Part shown: piece after piece, positions 8,851 through 15,757 of the stretch | Numbering within the stretch: position 1 is the first letter of the stretch | Layout of the letters: every line of letters begins with the position of its first letter | Assembly: GCF_008923725.1 (NCBI RefSeq) | Contig: NZ_WBPF01000016.1 | Span: 787,473-826,490, forward strand | Length of the DNA: 39,018 nucleotides | Direction of reading: 5' to 3' | Source: Bacillus sp. CH140a_4T | GTDB taxonomy: Bacteria > Bacillota > Bacilli > Bacillales > Bacillaceae_G | Made by a program: the position numbers and the translations under genes | The notes under the pieces: model-generated | Told to the model about the DNA's origin: nothing | The model's input: the letters and a program-made list of their open reading frames with translations, nothing else | Databases searched by the model: none

Positions 8851-8865
8851 CCCTCTATAAGAGGG
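8851..8865 (+). promoter_or_regulatory. Hairpin in the leader of the FtsK-like gene
   Basis: CCCTCT and AGAGGG pair around an ATA loop, ending just before the ribosome site AAGGAGTG (8870-8877). It could modulate translation or be part of the same origin-like structure. The direct repeat AGGGATATA flanks it. Confidence 0.45.
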
Positions 8866-8882
8866 ATATAAGGAGTGATTTT

Positions 8883-10064
8883 ATGCTGGAGTTGTTATCA
8901 GTACCATTCGCAGGTTTAATTTTCGCCATAGTTGGCGAAAGGCTCAAAGGAAGAGAGAGTGATCGAAAGAAAATACAAGTTTTTTTTGAAGTAAGCGGAA
9001 TTGCGATACGTAGAGAGGACAAATTACAGTATCCAGTTTTTCTTGAACAAAAAGAGGATGATCGAAGTACAACATATATATATCGGTTGCCTGTAGGAAT
9101 GCCGAGTAAAATTATTCAGAAGGTCGAGGATGTTGTCTCTGAAGGGCTAAGTAAACCTGTCCGAATTGATTATGATAATTACAAGCTAAATATTCGTGTG
9201 TTTCATAGGGATATACCGAAAAAATGGTCATGGTCTAAAGGTTTGGTTGCAGAAGGAAGCTGGTGTGTTCCAATGGGCCAAAGTTTAGAAAAACTTATCT
9301 ATCATGATTTTGATAAAACACCACATATGACACTAGGTGGTCTGACACGGATGGGTAAAACGGTATTTTTAAAAAATGTAGTTACTTCTCTTACTTTAGC
9401 ACAACCAGAACATATTAATTTATACATTATTGATTTAAAAGGTGGCTTGGAGTTTGGGCCGTATAAGAATTTAAAACAGGTAGTTTCTATTGCTGAAAAG
9501 CCCGCAGAAGCTTTTATGATATTAACTAATATTCTCAAGAAGATGGAAGAGAAAATGGAATATATGAAATGTAGACATTATACGAATGTTGTAGAAACAA
9601 ATATCAAAGAGCGATACTTTATCATAGTAGACGAAGGAGCTGAACTTTGCCCAGATAAAAGTATGAAAAAAGAACAGCAAAGGTTATTAGGAGCGTGTCA
9701 ACAAATGCTCTCTCATATAGCGCGCATAGGTGGCGCTTTAGGTTTTAGATTGATTTTTTGTACACAATACCCGACAGGGGATACATTACCGCGCCAAGTA
9801 AAACAAAATAGTGATGCGAAATTAGGCTTTAGATTACCGACTCAAACGGCCTCAAGTGTTGTTATAGATGAAGCGGGATTAGAAACGCTAAAAAGCATTC
9901 CCGGACGCGCGATTTTCAAAACCGATAGACTTACAGAAATACAAATCCCTTACATTAGTAACGAGATGATGTGGGAGTATTTAAAAGGATATGAGGTGGA
10001 GAAACATGAGGATGCAAACGCATATGCAAATCAACCGTCAAATGGCGATACTTGCGACGATTAG
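8883..10064 (+). CDS. FtsK/SpoIIIE-like DNA translocase ATPase
   Basis: This 393-residue protein has a short hydrophobic N-terminal segment (~5-18), a linker region, and an FtsK-type motor. Walker A is GLTRMGKT (153-160), the YIIDLKGG motif is at 181-188, and Walker B YFIIVDEGAEL (245-255) has Asp250-Glu251. RQVKQNSDAKLGFR is the usual arginine-rich motif. It is shorter than chromosomal FtsK and resembles the coupling or replication ATPases of Gram-positive mobile elements (Orf21/ConQ type). The ATG at 8883 is chosen for TAAGGAGTG just upstream; the longer reading frame to 8775 runs through the inverted repeats. The next gene starts inside it. It probably moves phage DNA or aids its replication, but the substrate is unknown. 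Confidence 0.88.
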   Translation: MLELLSVPFAGLIFAIVGERLKGRESDRKKIQVFFEVSGIAIRREDKLQYPVFLEQKEDDRSTTYIYRLPVGMPSKIIQKVEDVVSEGLSKPVRIDYDNYKLNIRVFHRDIPKKWSWSKGLVAEGSWCVPMGQSLEKLIYHDFDKTPHMTLGGLTRMGKTVFLKNVVTSLTLAQPEHINLYIIDLKGGLEFGPYKNLKQVVSIAEKPAEAFMILTNILKKMEEKMEYMKCRHYTNVVETNIKERYFIIVDEGAELCPDKSMKKEQQRLLGACQQMLSHIARIGGALGFRLIFCTQYPTGDTLPRQVKQNSDAKLGFRLPTQTASSVVIDEAGLETLKSIPGRAIFKTDRLTEIQIPYISNEMMWEYLKGYEVEKHEDANAYANQPSNGDTCDD

Positions 10065-10623
10065 AAAGCTACAGTTTGCAACGAGAAGGCATTTAATGAG
10101 TATTCATGAAATGGGTGGAATAAGAAATGCAAATCGAATCATGAAAGACTTATCTATTTATACAAGTAAGGTAGTTTGCAATAAAGAGCATGTATATTAT
10201 TTAAACCAGTCAGGACATAAGTTGTTCGGTGAAGGGAAAGTTGTACATCATGGTAAAGTTGCACACGCTCTTTTACGTAATGAAGCTTGGTTACATTTAT
10301 ATTGTCCAGATGATTGGCAAGTAGAAACTGAAATTAAATATATAAAAGATGATAAAAAGAAAAAAATAATTCCAGATGTGAAATTTCGCGATGAAGACAG
10401 AATACTTCATGCTGTAGAAATAGATCGTACTCAGAAAATGATAGTAAACGATGAAAAGTTAAAAAAATATGAAGAGTTAACGCAGATTTATAAACAGAAG
10501 CATAACGGGAAAGTGCCAGTTATTCATTTCTTTACAATCACAAAATATAGAGAAAAGAAATTAGAAGAACTGGCAAATAAATATAATGTGTTTGTAAAAG
10601 TATATGTAATCGCTACTACTTAA
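10006..10623 (+). CDS. Replication-relaxation family protein
   Basis: This 205-residue protein matches my memory of the Replic_Relax family. It has an N-terminal winged helix that reads like ILATIRKLQFATRRHLM…G…NRIMKDLS, then a nuclease-like half with PDVKFRD…HAVEIDRTQ, the paired acid and E-x-D/K pattern seen in PD-(D/E)XK folds. It overlaps the FtsK-like gene by 59 bases and uses AGGTGGAG before the ATG at 10006, so the two are translationally coupled. Family members occur on Bacillus plasmids and phages and are thought to aid replication initiation. Whether this one nicks DNA, for example at the repeats at 8765-8834, is not shown by the sequence. Confidence 0.75.
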   Translation: MRMQTHMQINRQMAILATIRKLQFATRRHLMSIHEMGGIRNANRIMKDLSIYTSKVVCNKEHVYYLNQSGHKLFGEGKVVHHGKVAHALLRNEAWLHLYCPDDWQVETEIKYIKDDKKKKIIPDVKFRDEDRILHAVEIDRTQKMIVNDEKLKKYEELTQIYKQKHNGKVPVIHFFTITKYREKKLEELANKYNVFVKVYVIATT

Positions 10624-10633
10624 TGATGAAAAA

Positions 10634-10668
10634 AGAGCTGATCATTTTCGAATGATTAGCTCTTTTTT
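10634..10668. terminator. Bidirectional terminator between convergent genes
   Basis: AGAGCTGATCATT and AATGATTAGCTCT pair with one G-T wobble around a TTCG loop. A-runs and T-runs on both sides allow termination in either direction. The end of the leftward XRE gene lies within the stem. Confidence 0.9.
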
Positions 10669-10892
10669 ATGTATTGTATTACGTCGTCTATTGTGTAAAT
10701 TTTATCGATTCCTTTTTCTGAAGCGATGGAATTTAAAGCATCGATGATAGCTTCAAGCGAATCAAAACGAACAGCATTAGCTTTACCATTCACCAGATCA
10801 CTAATTGTATTGTATCTTACTTGGGATTCTGTAGATAACTTATTTTTCGTGATCCCCAATTCATCTAAAGAATTTCCGAGTGTGAATTTCAT
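10656..10892 (-). CDS. XRE-family repressor of the adjacent replication unit
   Basis: This 78-residue protein has a Cro/CI-type helix-turn-helix in its first half (LGITKNKLSTESQVRYNTISDLVNGKANAVRFDSL, abridged) and an acidic C-terminal helix (DDVIQYIKKS). GGAGGAG precedes the ATG. It is divergent from the 39-residue peptide and replication protein genes, and the gap between them holds a strong promoter flanked by repeats of GTTCAACT. This strongly suggests it is the local repressor of that promoter. It is separate from the CI-like repressor at 15378. Confidence 0.85.
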   Translation of the reverse strand: MKFTLGNSLDELGITKNKLSTESQVRYNTISDLVNGKANAVRFDSLEAIIDALNSIASEKGIDKIYTIDDVIQYIKKS

Positions 10893-10966
10893 TTTATTCT
10901 CCTCCGCAGCACTGGTTATCTTGTACCCATTTTACAACAACAAACGGAAATAGTAAAACTTTTTCC

Positions 10967-11037
10967 GTTCAACTATTGACGTTGAATAATTAGAGAGTTA
11001 TAATTCAACTTAAATAGTTGAACTTTTATAGTTGAAC
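10967..11037. promoter_or_regulatory. Operator array of GTTCAACT repeats
   Basis: GTTCAACTATT (10967-10977) overlaps the -35. TTCAACT (11004-11010) and AGTTGAA (11016-11022) form an inverted pair just after the -10. ATAGTTGAAC recurs at 11028-11037. Repeats placed on both sides of the promoter fit repression by the divergent XRE protein. Confidence 0.8.
10976..11004 (+). promoter_or_regulatory. Strong promoter for the replication unit
   Basis: TTGACG (10976-10981), a 17-base spacer and a perfect TATAAT (10999-11004) form a consensus sigma-A promoter pointing to the 39-residue peptide and initiator genes. Confidence 0.9.
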
Positions 11038-11055
11038 TTAAAAGGAGGAACGAAC

Positions 11056-11175
11056 ATGCAAAGATTAAATGATTATTTTGGTTTAGAAAGCAAATCAGAT
11101 CTTGTATGGTTTTATGGTTTCTACACAATTTCTACGATTTTAATTGTAATTAATATGATTATTGTACTTATATAA
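11056..11175 (+). CDS. 39-residue single-span membrane peptide
   Basis: AAAGGAGG precedes an ATG that encodes 39 residues: a polar N terminus (MQRLNDYFGLESKSD) and one hydrophobic helix to the end (VWFYGFY…IVLI). It is the first gene behind the strong repressed promoter, and its stop directly abuts the reading frame of the replication protein. It could be a small membrane anchor, a toxin-like peptide or a leader; nothing in the sequence decides this. Confidence 0.65.
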   Translation: MQRLNDYFGLESKSDLVWFYGFYTISTILIVINMIIVLI

Positions 11176-11190
11176 ATGGGAGGTAAGGAG

Positions 11191-12054
11191 ATGCTTAAGT
11201 CAGCAAATTATACACAATACAAGGAATTACAATCATTCCAATCAGTAGAAGAGATGAATGAAGCGATATGTTATTTTTTATACAAACATACACATGAGTT
11301 ATCCGAGTCAGCGATAAAAGTATTGAAATTTTTAGCAAGACACTCTTGTAAGATTCCCGGTGTATCTTTTCTGAAGGTAGGGACTATTGCCGCGGCATTA
11401 AGTATAAGTGATCGAACTGTTCGTAGGGTATTAAAAGTGTTAGAGGATTTTGAAATAGTATCTAGACATAAAACAATTCGAACAGAAGGAAAATTGCGTG
11501 GAGGGAATGGACATAACGTCTATGTCCTTCAAAAAAAATATAATGTCACACCGAATGTCCTACCGAAAATGTCACAGCGACAAGACGAAGAAAACCTTAC
11601 AGAATCAAAGGTTTTCGATGCGAAATTGGACAAGGAAACTAAGCTTTCTGAATCACACCCTCTAGAAGAATTAAAAAACGAATTAAACGTAAAAGAAACG
11701 TCAGCAAGGGAATCTAAAGAAATTAAATTAGCAGATTTAGATGAAACTTTTACACCAGAAAATGTACCAAGCCAATTCAGAGATGTGGTAGCTCCATTCT
11801 TCAAATCGGCAGATAAAATTTATAAGCTGTATCATCGAGTATTAATGGCATATAAACGTTCAAAAATAGACAAGCCTATTGAACAAGTGATAAACCAAGC
11901 GATTCAAGCATTTAAAGAAACTATTTTCGCGGAAAAAGCAAATAAAATTAAAAATACTTTTGAAGGTTATTTTTATAGAATTGTTGAAAGTAAATTTGTA
12001 GTCGAGAGAAGGAAAGAATGTCGAGGATTATTGTTTGATTGGTTAAATGAATAA
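11191..12054 (+). CDS. Winged-helix replication initiator-like protein
   Basis: This 287-residue protein has an N-terminal winged helix (residues ~20-110: SAIKVLKFLARHS…IAAALSISDRTVRRVLKVLEDFEIV…) of the kind found in plasmid replication and DnaD-like proteins. A charged linker (~115-190) and a helical C-terminal domain (~200-287, with …YKLYHRVLMAYKRSK…FEGYFYRIVESKF) follow. GGGAGGT precedes the ATG at 11191. With its own repressor and operator array it looks like a plasmid-type copy-control cassette. The alternative is a transcriptional regulator. I know of similar proteins in cereus-group phages and plasmids but cannot name a family. Confidence 0.6.
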   Translation: MLKSANYTQYKELQSFQSVEEMNEAICYFLYKHTHELSESAIKVLKFLARHSCKIPGVSFLKVGTIAAALSISDRTVRRVLKVLEDFEIVSRHKTIRTEGKLRGGNGHNVYVLQKKYNVTPNVLPKMSQRQDEENLTESKVFDAKLDKETKLSESHPLEELKNELNVKETSARESKEIKLADLDETFTPENVPSQFRDVVAPFFKSADKIYKLYHRVLMAYKRSKIDKPIEQVINQAIQAFKETIFAEKANKIKNTFEGYFYRIVESKFVVERRKECRGLLFDWLNE

Positions 12055-12061
12055 TATAAAA

Positions 12062-12090
12062 TTGCCCACAGGGAAAAATGTATATATAAT
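12062..12090 (+). promoter_or_regulatory. Integrase promoter
   Basis: TTGCCC (12062-12067), a 17-base spacer and a perfect TATAAT (12085-12090) lie 40 bases before the integrase start. Confidence 0.8.
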
Positions 12091-12129
12091 TTAATTATCA
12101 TATTCTTAGTAAATAAGTGGGTGGAAATT

Positions 12130-13575
12130 TTGAAGTACGCTGTTTATGTACGAGTTTCAACGGATAGAGATGAGCAAGTTTCATCTGTTGAAAATCAGAT
12201 TGATATTTGTCGATATTGGTTAGAAAAAAACGGATATGAGTGGGATCCAAATGCAGTATATTTTGACGATGGTATTTCTGGTACAGCTTGGCTAGAACGT
12301 CATGCGATGCAACTGATATTAGAAAAAGCAAGACGAAATGAATTAGATACAGTCGTATTTAAATCTATACACCGTTTAGCAAGGGATCTAAGGGACGCCT
12401 TAGAAATTAAAGAAATTCTAATAGGTCATGGGATACGTTTGGTTACAATTGAAGAAAATTACGATAGTTTATATGAAGGTGGCAATGATATTAAATTCGA
12501 AATGTTTGCCATGTTTGCTGCACAATTACCTAAAACTATATCTGTATCTGTTTCTGCTGCAATGCAAGCTAAAGCAAGAAGAGGCGAGTTTATTGGAAAA
12601 CCGGGATTAGGATACGATGTAATTGACAAGAAACTCGTTATCAATGAAAAGGAAGCCGAAGTTGTAAGGGAAATTTTTGATTTATCCTATAAAGGCTATG
12701 GATTTAAGAAAATAGCGAATATCCTAAACGATAAAGGCACATATACGAAGTTTGGCCAGTTATGGTCGCATACAACTGTAGGGAAGGTTTTAAAGAACCA
12801 AACGTATAAAGGGAATTTGGTCTTAAATAGTTATAAAACAGTAAAAGTAGATGGAAAGAAGAAAAGAGTTTACACTCCGAAAGAGAGATTAACAATTATA
12901 GAAGACCATTATCCAGCAATTGTATCAAAAGAATTATGGAATGCGGTAAATAGAGATAGGGCAAGTAAAAAGAAAACAAAACAAGATACAAGAAATGAAT
13001 TTAGAGGAATGATGTTTTGTAAACATTGTGGTGAACCAATTACAGCTAAGTATTCAGGTAGATACGCAAAAGGAAGTAAAAAAGAGTGGGTATATATGAA
13101 ATGCAGTAATTATATTAGATTCAATCGCTGCGTTAACTTTGACCCGGTTCATTATGATGATATAAGAGAGGCGATTATCTATGGATTGAAGCAGCAAGAA
13201 AAACAACTAGAGATACATTTCAATCCAAAAATGCATCAAAAAAGAAATGATAAATCTACAGAAATTAAGAAGCAAATTAAGTTGTTAAAAGTGAAAAAAG
13301 AGAAGTTGATTGATTTATACGTAGAAGGATTAATCGATAAAGAAATGTTTTCGAAGCGGGATCTTAATTTCGAGAATGAAATTAAAGAGCAAGAGTTGGA
13401 ATTACTTAAATTAACAGATCAAAATAAGAGAAATAAAGAAGAGAAGAAAATTAAAGAAGCTTTTTCAATGCTCGATGAAGAAGAAGATATGCATGAGGTT
13501 TTTAAAACTTTAATAAAGAAAATCACACTTAGTAAGGATAAGTATATCGACATCGAATATACATTTTCTTTATAG
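12130..13575 (+). CDS. int: Large serine recombinase (phage integrase)
   Basis: This 481-residue integrase belongs to the resolvase/invertase superfamily. The TTG at 12130 gives the canonical MKYAVYVRVSTD start with catalytic Ser10, and GGGTGGA sits in front; the GTG at 12121 would overlap that site. The catalytic domain runs to about residue 140 (GISGTAW, HRLARDLRD). The recombinase domain includes GYDVIDKKLVINEKEAEVVREIF. The zinc-ribbon domain has Cys297-x2-Cys300, Cys325 and Cys334. A coiled coil (~370-450) is the usual synapsis-control element. It would integrate the phage at a chromosomal attB. A 48-bp near-palindrome directly downstream is the likely attP. Confidence 0.95.
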   Translation: MKYAVYVRVSTDRDEQVSSVENQIDICRYWLEKNGYEWDPNAVYFDDGISGTAWLERHAMQLILEKARRNELDTVVFKSIHRLARDLRDALEIKEILIGHGIRLVTIEENYDSLYEGGNDIKFEMFAMFAAQLPKTISVSVSAAMQAKARRGEFIGKPGLGYDVIDKKLVINEKEAEVVREIFDLSYKGYGFKKIANILNDKGTYTKFGQLWSHTTVGKVLKNQTYKGNLVLNSYKTVKVDGKKKRVYTPKERLTIIEDHYPAIVSKELWNAVNRDRASKKKTKQDTRNEFRGMMFCKHCGEPITAKYSGRYAKGSKKEWVYMKCSNYIRFNRCVNFDPVHYDDIREAIIYGLKQQEKQLEIHFNPKMHQKRNDKSTEIKKQIKLLKVKKEKLIDLYVEGLIDKEMFSKRDLNFENEIKEQELELLKLTDQNKRNKEEKKIKEAFSMLDEEEDMHEVFKTLIKKITLSKDKYIDIEYTFSL

Positions 13576-13582
13576 TTTTAAA

Positions 13583-13630
13583 GTTGGTTATTAGTTACTG
13601 TGACATTTGTTACGGTAACCAATAACCAAC
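13583..13630. other. attP: Probable attP core for the serine integrase
   Basis: The 16-base arms GTTGGTTATTAGTTAC (13583-13598) and GTAACCAATAACCAAC (13615-13630) are inverted with one mismatch, and the symmetry continues inward. Twenty of 24 base pairs match about a central, non-palindromic TT (13606-13607). The length (~50 bp), the imperfect dyad and the position directly after the integrase gene are as expected for a large serine recombinase attP. No T-run follows, so it is not a terminator. An intact attP with phage genes on both sides means this copy is not integrated here. Confidence 0.75.
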
Positions 13631-13729
13631 ACACATACAAATCGAAGCTCCGGGAAATTGGATGTTTTTAATAAACAAAACTTTCTCAACACGAGAATCT
13701 TGGATGTAGAACACATGCTCTGATTAATA

Positions 13730-13738
13730 TGGTAAAAT
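13730..13738 (+). promoter_or_regulatory. Possible extended -10 promoter of aimR
   Basis: TGGTAAAAT is an extended -10 (TGn plus TAAAAT) about 57 bases before the aimR start. There is no good -35 at the standard distance. Confidence 0.4.
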
Positions 13739-13794
13739 ATTCTGTAAATATAATGGGAGCTATGGCGCTTATCGAAATGAAGGGGGATAGTCAC

Positions 13795-15054
13795 TTGAAA
13801 TTTCATGAAAAAATTATGGGGATAATTGAGGATAGAGATGATTTAACGTTAAGTAGTGTAGCCCTAAAAATAGGGGTATCTAAACAATATATGTCTAAAT
13901 TTAAAAAAAGAGGTACAATCGGATTCTGTCAATTAGTAAAATTATCACATATACTAAATGATAAAAATAAAACTTCTGAAGAAACGATGGTTGAATGGTG
14001 TTTAGATTTAGATGCAACTGAAGCGATAAAGCAGAGTTTTGAATATGCATGCGTAACAAGAAACGTAGAGCTATTACATAAGCTACTTGTAAAACATAAA
14101 AGTGAAGCAGGAACAGTTGGTGAATATGTTTCTGTGTATGGAATTTTATATAAATATATAATTGGTGAGATTCATGGCACAGAGATTATGGATGAACTAA
14201 AAAGAATTGGGCAACCCAAAGATAAAGTATTAAATGTTCTTGTGGATATAATGAAATGCTATAATTATTTCCACTTAAAGAAATACAATTTAATGTTAGA
14301 ACTAATTCAGGAAATCGAACAGCAAGTTAAGACAATAGATAGTGACAGAAAATCTTACATTAAAGAATGTTATATTTACAGAGTAGCAGAGATATTCGCG
14401 CCTGTGTATTTACATTACAATCATCTGGATTTAGCTAGACAATTCGCTAATGTAATAATCGATGCTAATATTAGCAAAAAGACAATTTCTGATGCTTTAT
14501 ATATATTAGGAATGTCATATTTAGGAGAAGACAAAGAAAAGAGTCTGAAATACTTTGAAGATAGTTATTCTTTATTTAAACAAGTTGGTGATAAAACTTA
14601 TGAAAAAGAGGTGCGTTACAACTTAGATTTTGCTAAGATATATTTAGGTGAAATATTACCTGAAGATTCAGATGTCTTATTGAAAAAATTTCAAATGTTC
14701 CCAGAACCTTCTTCATTGCAATTACTTCAAGAATCCTTGTACGATGGTGCAGAAGAAGATTTTCTTGTATATTTTAAAGGGGTTGTTTCTACATCACCAT
14801 ACGGAATATACGAATGCTTTCAAAAATTCCTTTTACAATCAAATTATTTTTTTACAAGTTTGGTTGCAAAAGAGATCCTCAAAAGAGGAGATAATTCAAA
14901 ACTAATCAAGTCAATGGTGGGTTTTAAAGGGAATATAGGAGAGGGAGCGTTTGCTGATGAAAAAACTAATTGCTACAATCTTAGTTGCATTAACAGTATT
15001 CACTGTATCGAGCGGATTTACAAAACAGACACAAGACAACTACAAGAAAAATGA
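13795..15054 (+). CDS. aimR: AimR, arbitrium peptide receptor and transcription regulator
   Basis: This 419-residue protein has an N-terminal helix-turn-helix (residues ~15-45: LTLSSVALKIGVSKQYMSKFKKRG) and then an all-helical TPR-like array to the end, for example ALYILGMSYLGEDKEKSLKYFEDSY. This is the AimR layout. Just downstream lies a secreted pre-peptide gene, the hallmark of arbitrium. The TTG at 13795 is chosen because AAGGGGG precedes it by about 8 bases. AimR without peptide promotes lysis; bound to mature AimP it changes DNA binding and the phage turns to lysogeny. The last 32 codons and the stop overlap aimP in another frame, an unusually long overlap that extends AimR past the ~380 residues of the phi3T protein. 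Confidence 0.88.
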   Translation: MKFHEKIMGIIEDRDDLTLSSVALKIGVSKQYMSKFKKRGTIGFCQLVKLSHILNDKNKTSEETMVEWCLDLDATEAIKQSFEYACVTRNVELLHKLLVKHKSEAGTVGEYVSVYGILYKYIIGEIHGTEIMDELKRIGQPKDKVLNVLVDIMKCYNYFHLKKYNLMLELIQEIEQQVKTIDSDRKSYIKECYIYRVAEIFAPVYLHYNHLDLARQFANVIIDANISKKTISDALYILGMSYLGEDKEKSLKYFEDSYSLFKQVGDKTYEKEVRYNLDFAKIYLGEILPEDSDVLLKKFQMFPEPSSLQLLQESLYDGAEEDFLVYFKGVVSTSPYGIYECFQKFLLQSNYFFTSLVAKEILKRGDNSKLIKSMVGFKGNIGEGAFADEKTNCYNLSCINSIHCIERIYKTDTRQLQEK

Positions 15055-15097
15055 GCAAATATCATATATGCAGGAAACCATAAAACCTGGTGGTTGA
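14957..15097 (+). CDS. aimP: AimP, arbitrium signal pre-peptide
   Basis: This 46-residue peptide has a signal sequence (MKKLIATILVALTVFTVSSG), a polar middle, and the C-terminal end QETIKPGG. By analogy with known arbitrium peptides, which are cut from the C terminus, the mature signal is probably the last six residues, TIKPGG. It would be secreted by Sec, trimmed by extracellular proteases, imported by the oligopeptide permease and bound by AimR. GGAGAGGGAG precedes the ATG. The gene lies in the +1 frame relative to aimR, and 98 of its 141 bases overlap aimR. The mature end differs from the -RGA endings of the phi3T/SPbeta peptides. Confidence 0.85.
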   Translation: MKKLIATILVALTVFTVSSGFTKQTQDNYKKNEQISYMQETIKPGG

Positions 15098-15100
15098 TGA

Positions 15101-15134
15101 AAAAAGGATTGAGAACATCTCAGTCCTTTTTTTA
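15101..15134 (+). terminator. Terminator just after aimP
   Basis: AAAAAGGATTGAGA and TCTCAGTCCTTTTT pair with one G-T wobble around an ACA loop, followed by more T. It lies between aimP and the small aimX-position gene, so readthrough or a separate promoter is needed downstream. Confidence 0.85.
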
Positions 15135-15182
15135 TGTAGTAAACTAAAATTAAAAAGCGAAAAATAATATACTTTTCTGAAA

Positions 15183-15197
15183 TTTCCCTAGAGGAAA
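15183..15197. promoter_or_regulatory. CI operator O1, upstream of aimX-position gene
   Basis: TTTCCCTAGAGGAAA is a member of the TTCCCTnAGGGAA palindrome family. It lies immediately before a perfect TATAAT (15201-15206), so a bound repressor would block the promoter of the 43-residue gene. Confidence 0.75.
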
Positions 15198-15235
15198 GGT
15201 TATAATTGGATTACAGCAGGTGAGGGGGAATAGAA

Positions 15236-15367
15236 ATGAAAAAAGAAAGTATTTTAAAGTCGTTTTTAAAATGTGTAGACTCATGCTCGAATAGTGAGTC
15301 TGAGTATAATAAGTTTATTGAAGCAGCATTTAACATCGAACAGAAAATAAAAAATAGCGATGAGTAG
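15236..15367 (+). CDS. 43-residue peptide in the aimX position
   Basis: GTGAGGGGGAATAGAA precedes an ATG that encodes 43 residues (MKKESILKSFLKCVDSCSNSESEYNKF…), helical and polar, with two cysteines and no membrane segment. It is the first gene after aimP and converges on the repressor gene, exactly where aimX, the AimR-regulated lysogeny inhibitor, lies in SPbeta-type phages. aimX may act as RNA or peptide and is poorly conserved, so the assignment rests on position only. A TATAAT at 15201-15206 with a repressor operator in its spacer gives it its own promoter. Confidence 0.6.
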   Translation: MKKESILKSFLKCVDSCSNSESEYNKFIEAAFNIEQKIKNSDE

Positions 15368-15377
15368 CACTACATCA

Positions 15378-15725
15378 CTATTTTGAAGTACTCTTTAATT
15401 TTTCTAGACTTTCCATCATTGTTAGCATGTTTTGTAAGACTATTTCTTGATGTTCCTCAGGTAGTTGTTCCAAACGGTTTTTTATACTCAAGTATTTTTC
15501 ATTCATATCTGCATCTAATTCGCGAGAGTCAGATCGCCCTAAGAGATAATCAACAGGTACACCTAGAAAGTCAGCTGCACGTTCAACAGTTTCTCTAGAT
15601 GCAGGTTTAAATCCAGTTTCAAACTTAGAAACACTACCTGCAGTAACACCAATAGCTTGTCCAAGTTCATGTTGCGTTAAATTTCTTTCTCTTCTTAATT
15701 GACGTAACCGATCTTTAAATTCCAC
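15378..15725 (-). CDS. CI-like XRE repressor (lysogeny maintenance)
   Basis: This 115-residue protein has an N-terminal helix-turn-helix (residues ~4-60: LRQLRRERNLTQHELGQAIGVTAGSVSKFETG, abridged) and a short C-terminal oligomerisation helix (HQEIVLQNMLTMMESLEKLK). It lacks a LexA-type peptidase, so induction is not by self-cleavage. I chose the GTG at 15725, with AGGTGAT five bases upstream; the GTG at 15734 lies inside that site. It diverges from the Cro-like gene. Four palindromes of one family (15183, 15767, 15840, 16127) surround it, including one inside its own promoter, so it should be autoregulated. Confidence 0.88.
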   Translation of the reverse strand: MEFKDRLRQLRRERNLTQHELGQAIGVTAGSVSKFETGFKPASRETVERAADFLGVPVDYLLGRSDSRELDADMNEKYLSIKNRLEQLPEEHQEIVLQNMLTMMESLEKLKSTSK

Positions 15726-15757
15726 AATAATCACCTCATAAGTGGTTTGTTAGGATT

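Noticed and set aside
8775-8882. Longer N terminus of the FtsK-like protein
   Set aside because: It would translate the inverted repeats and lacks a ribosome site; the ATG at 8883 has an excellent one.
13583-13630. Integrase terminator
   Set aside because: The stem is not followed by a T-run, and the length, imperfect symmetry and central TT fit an att site better.
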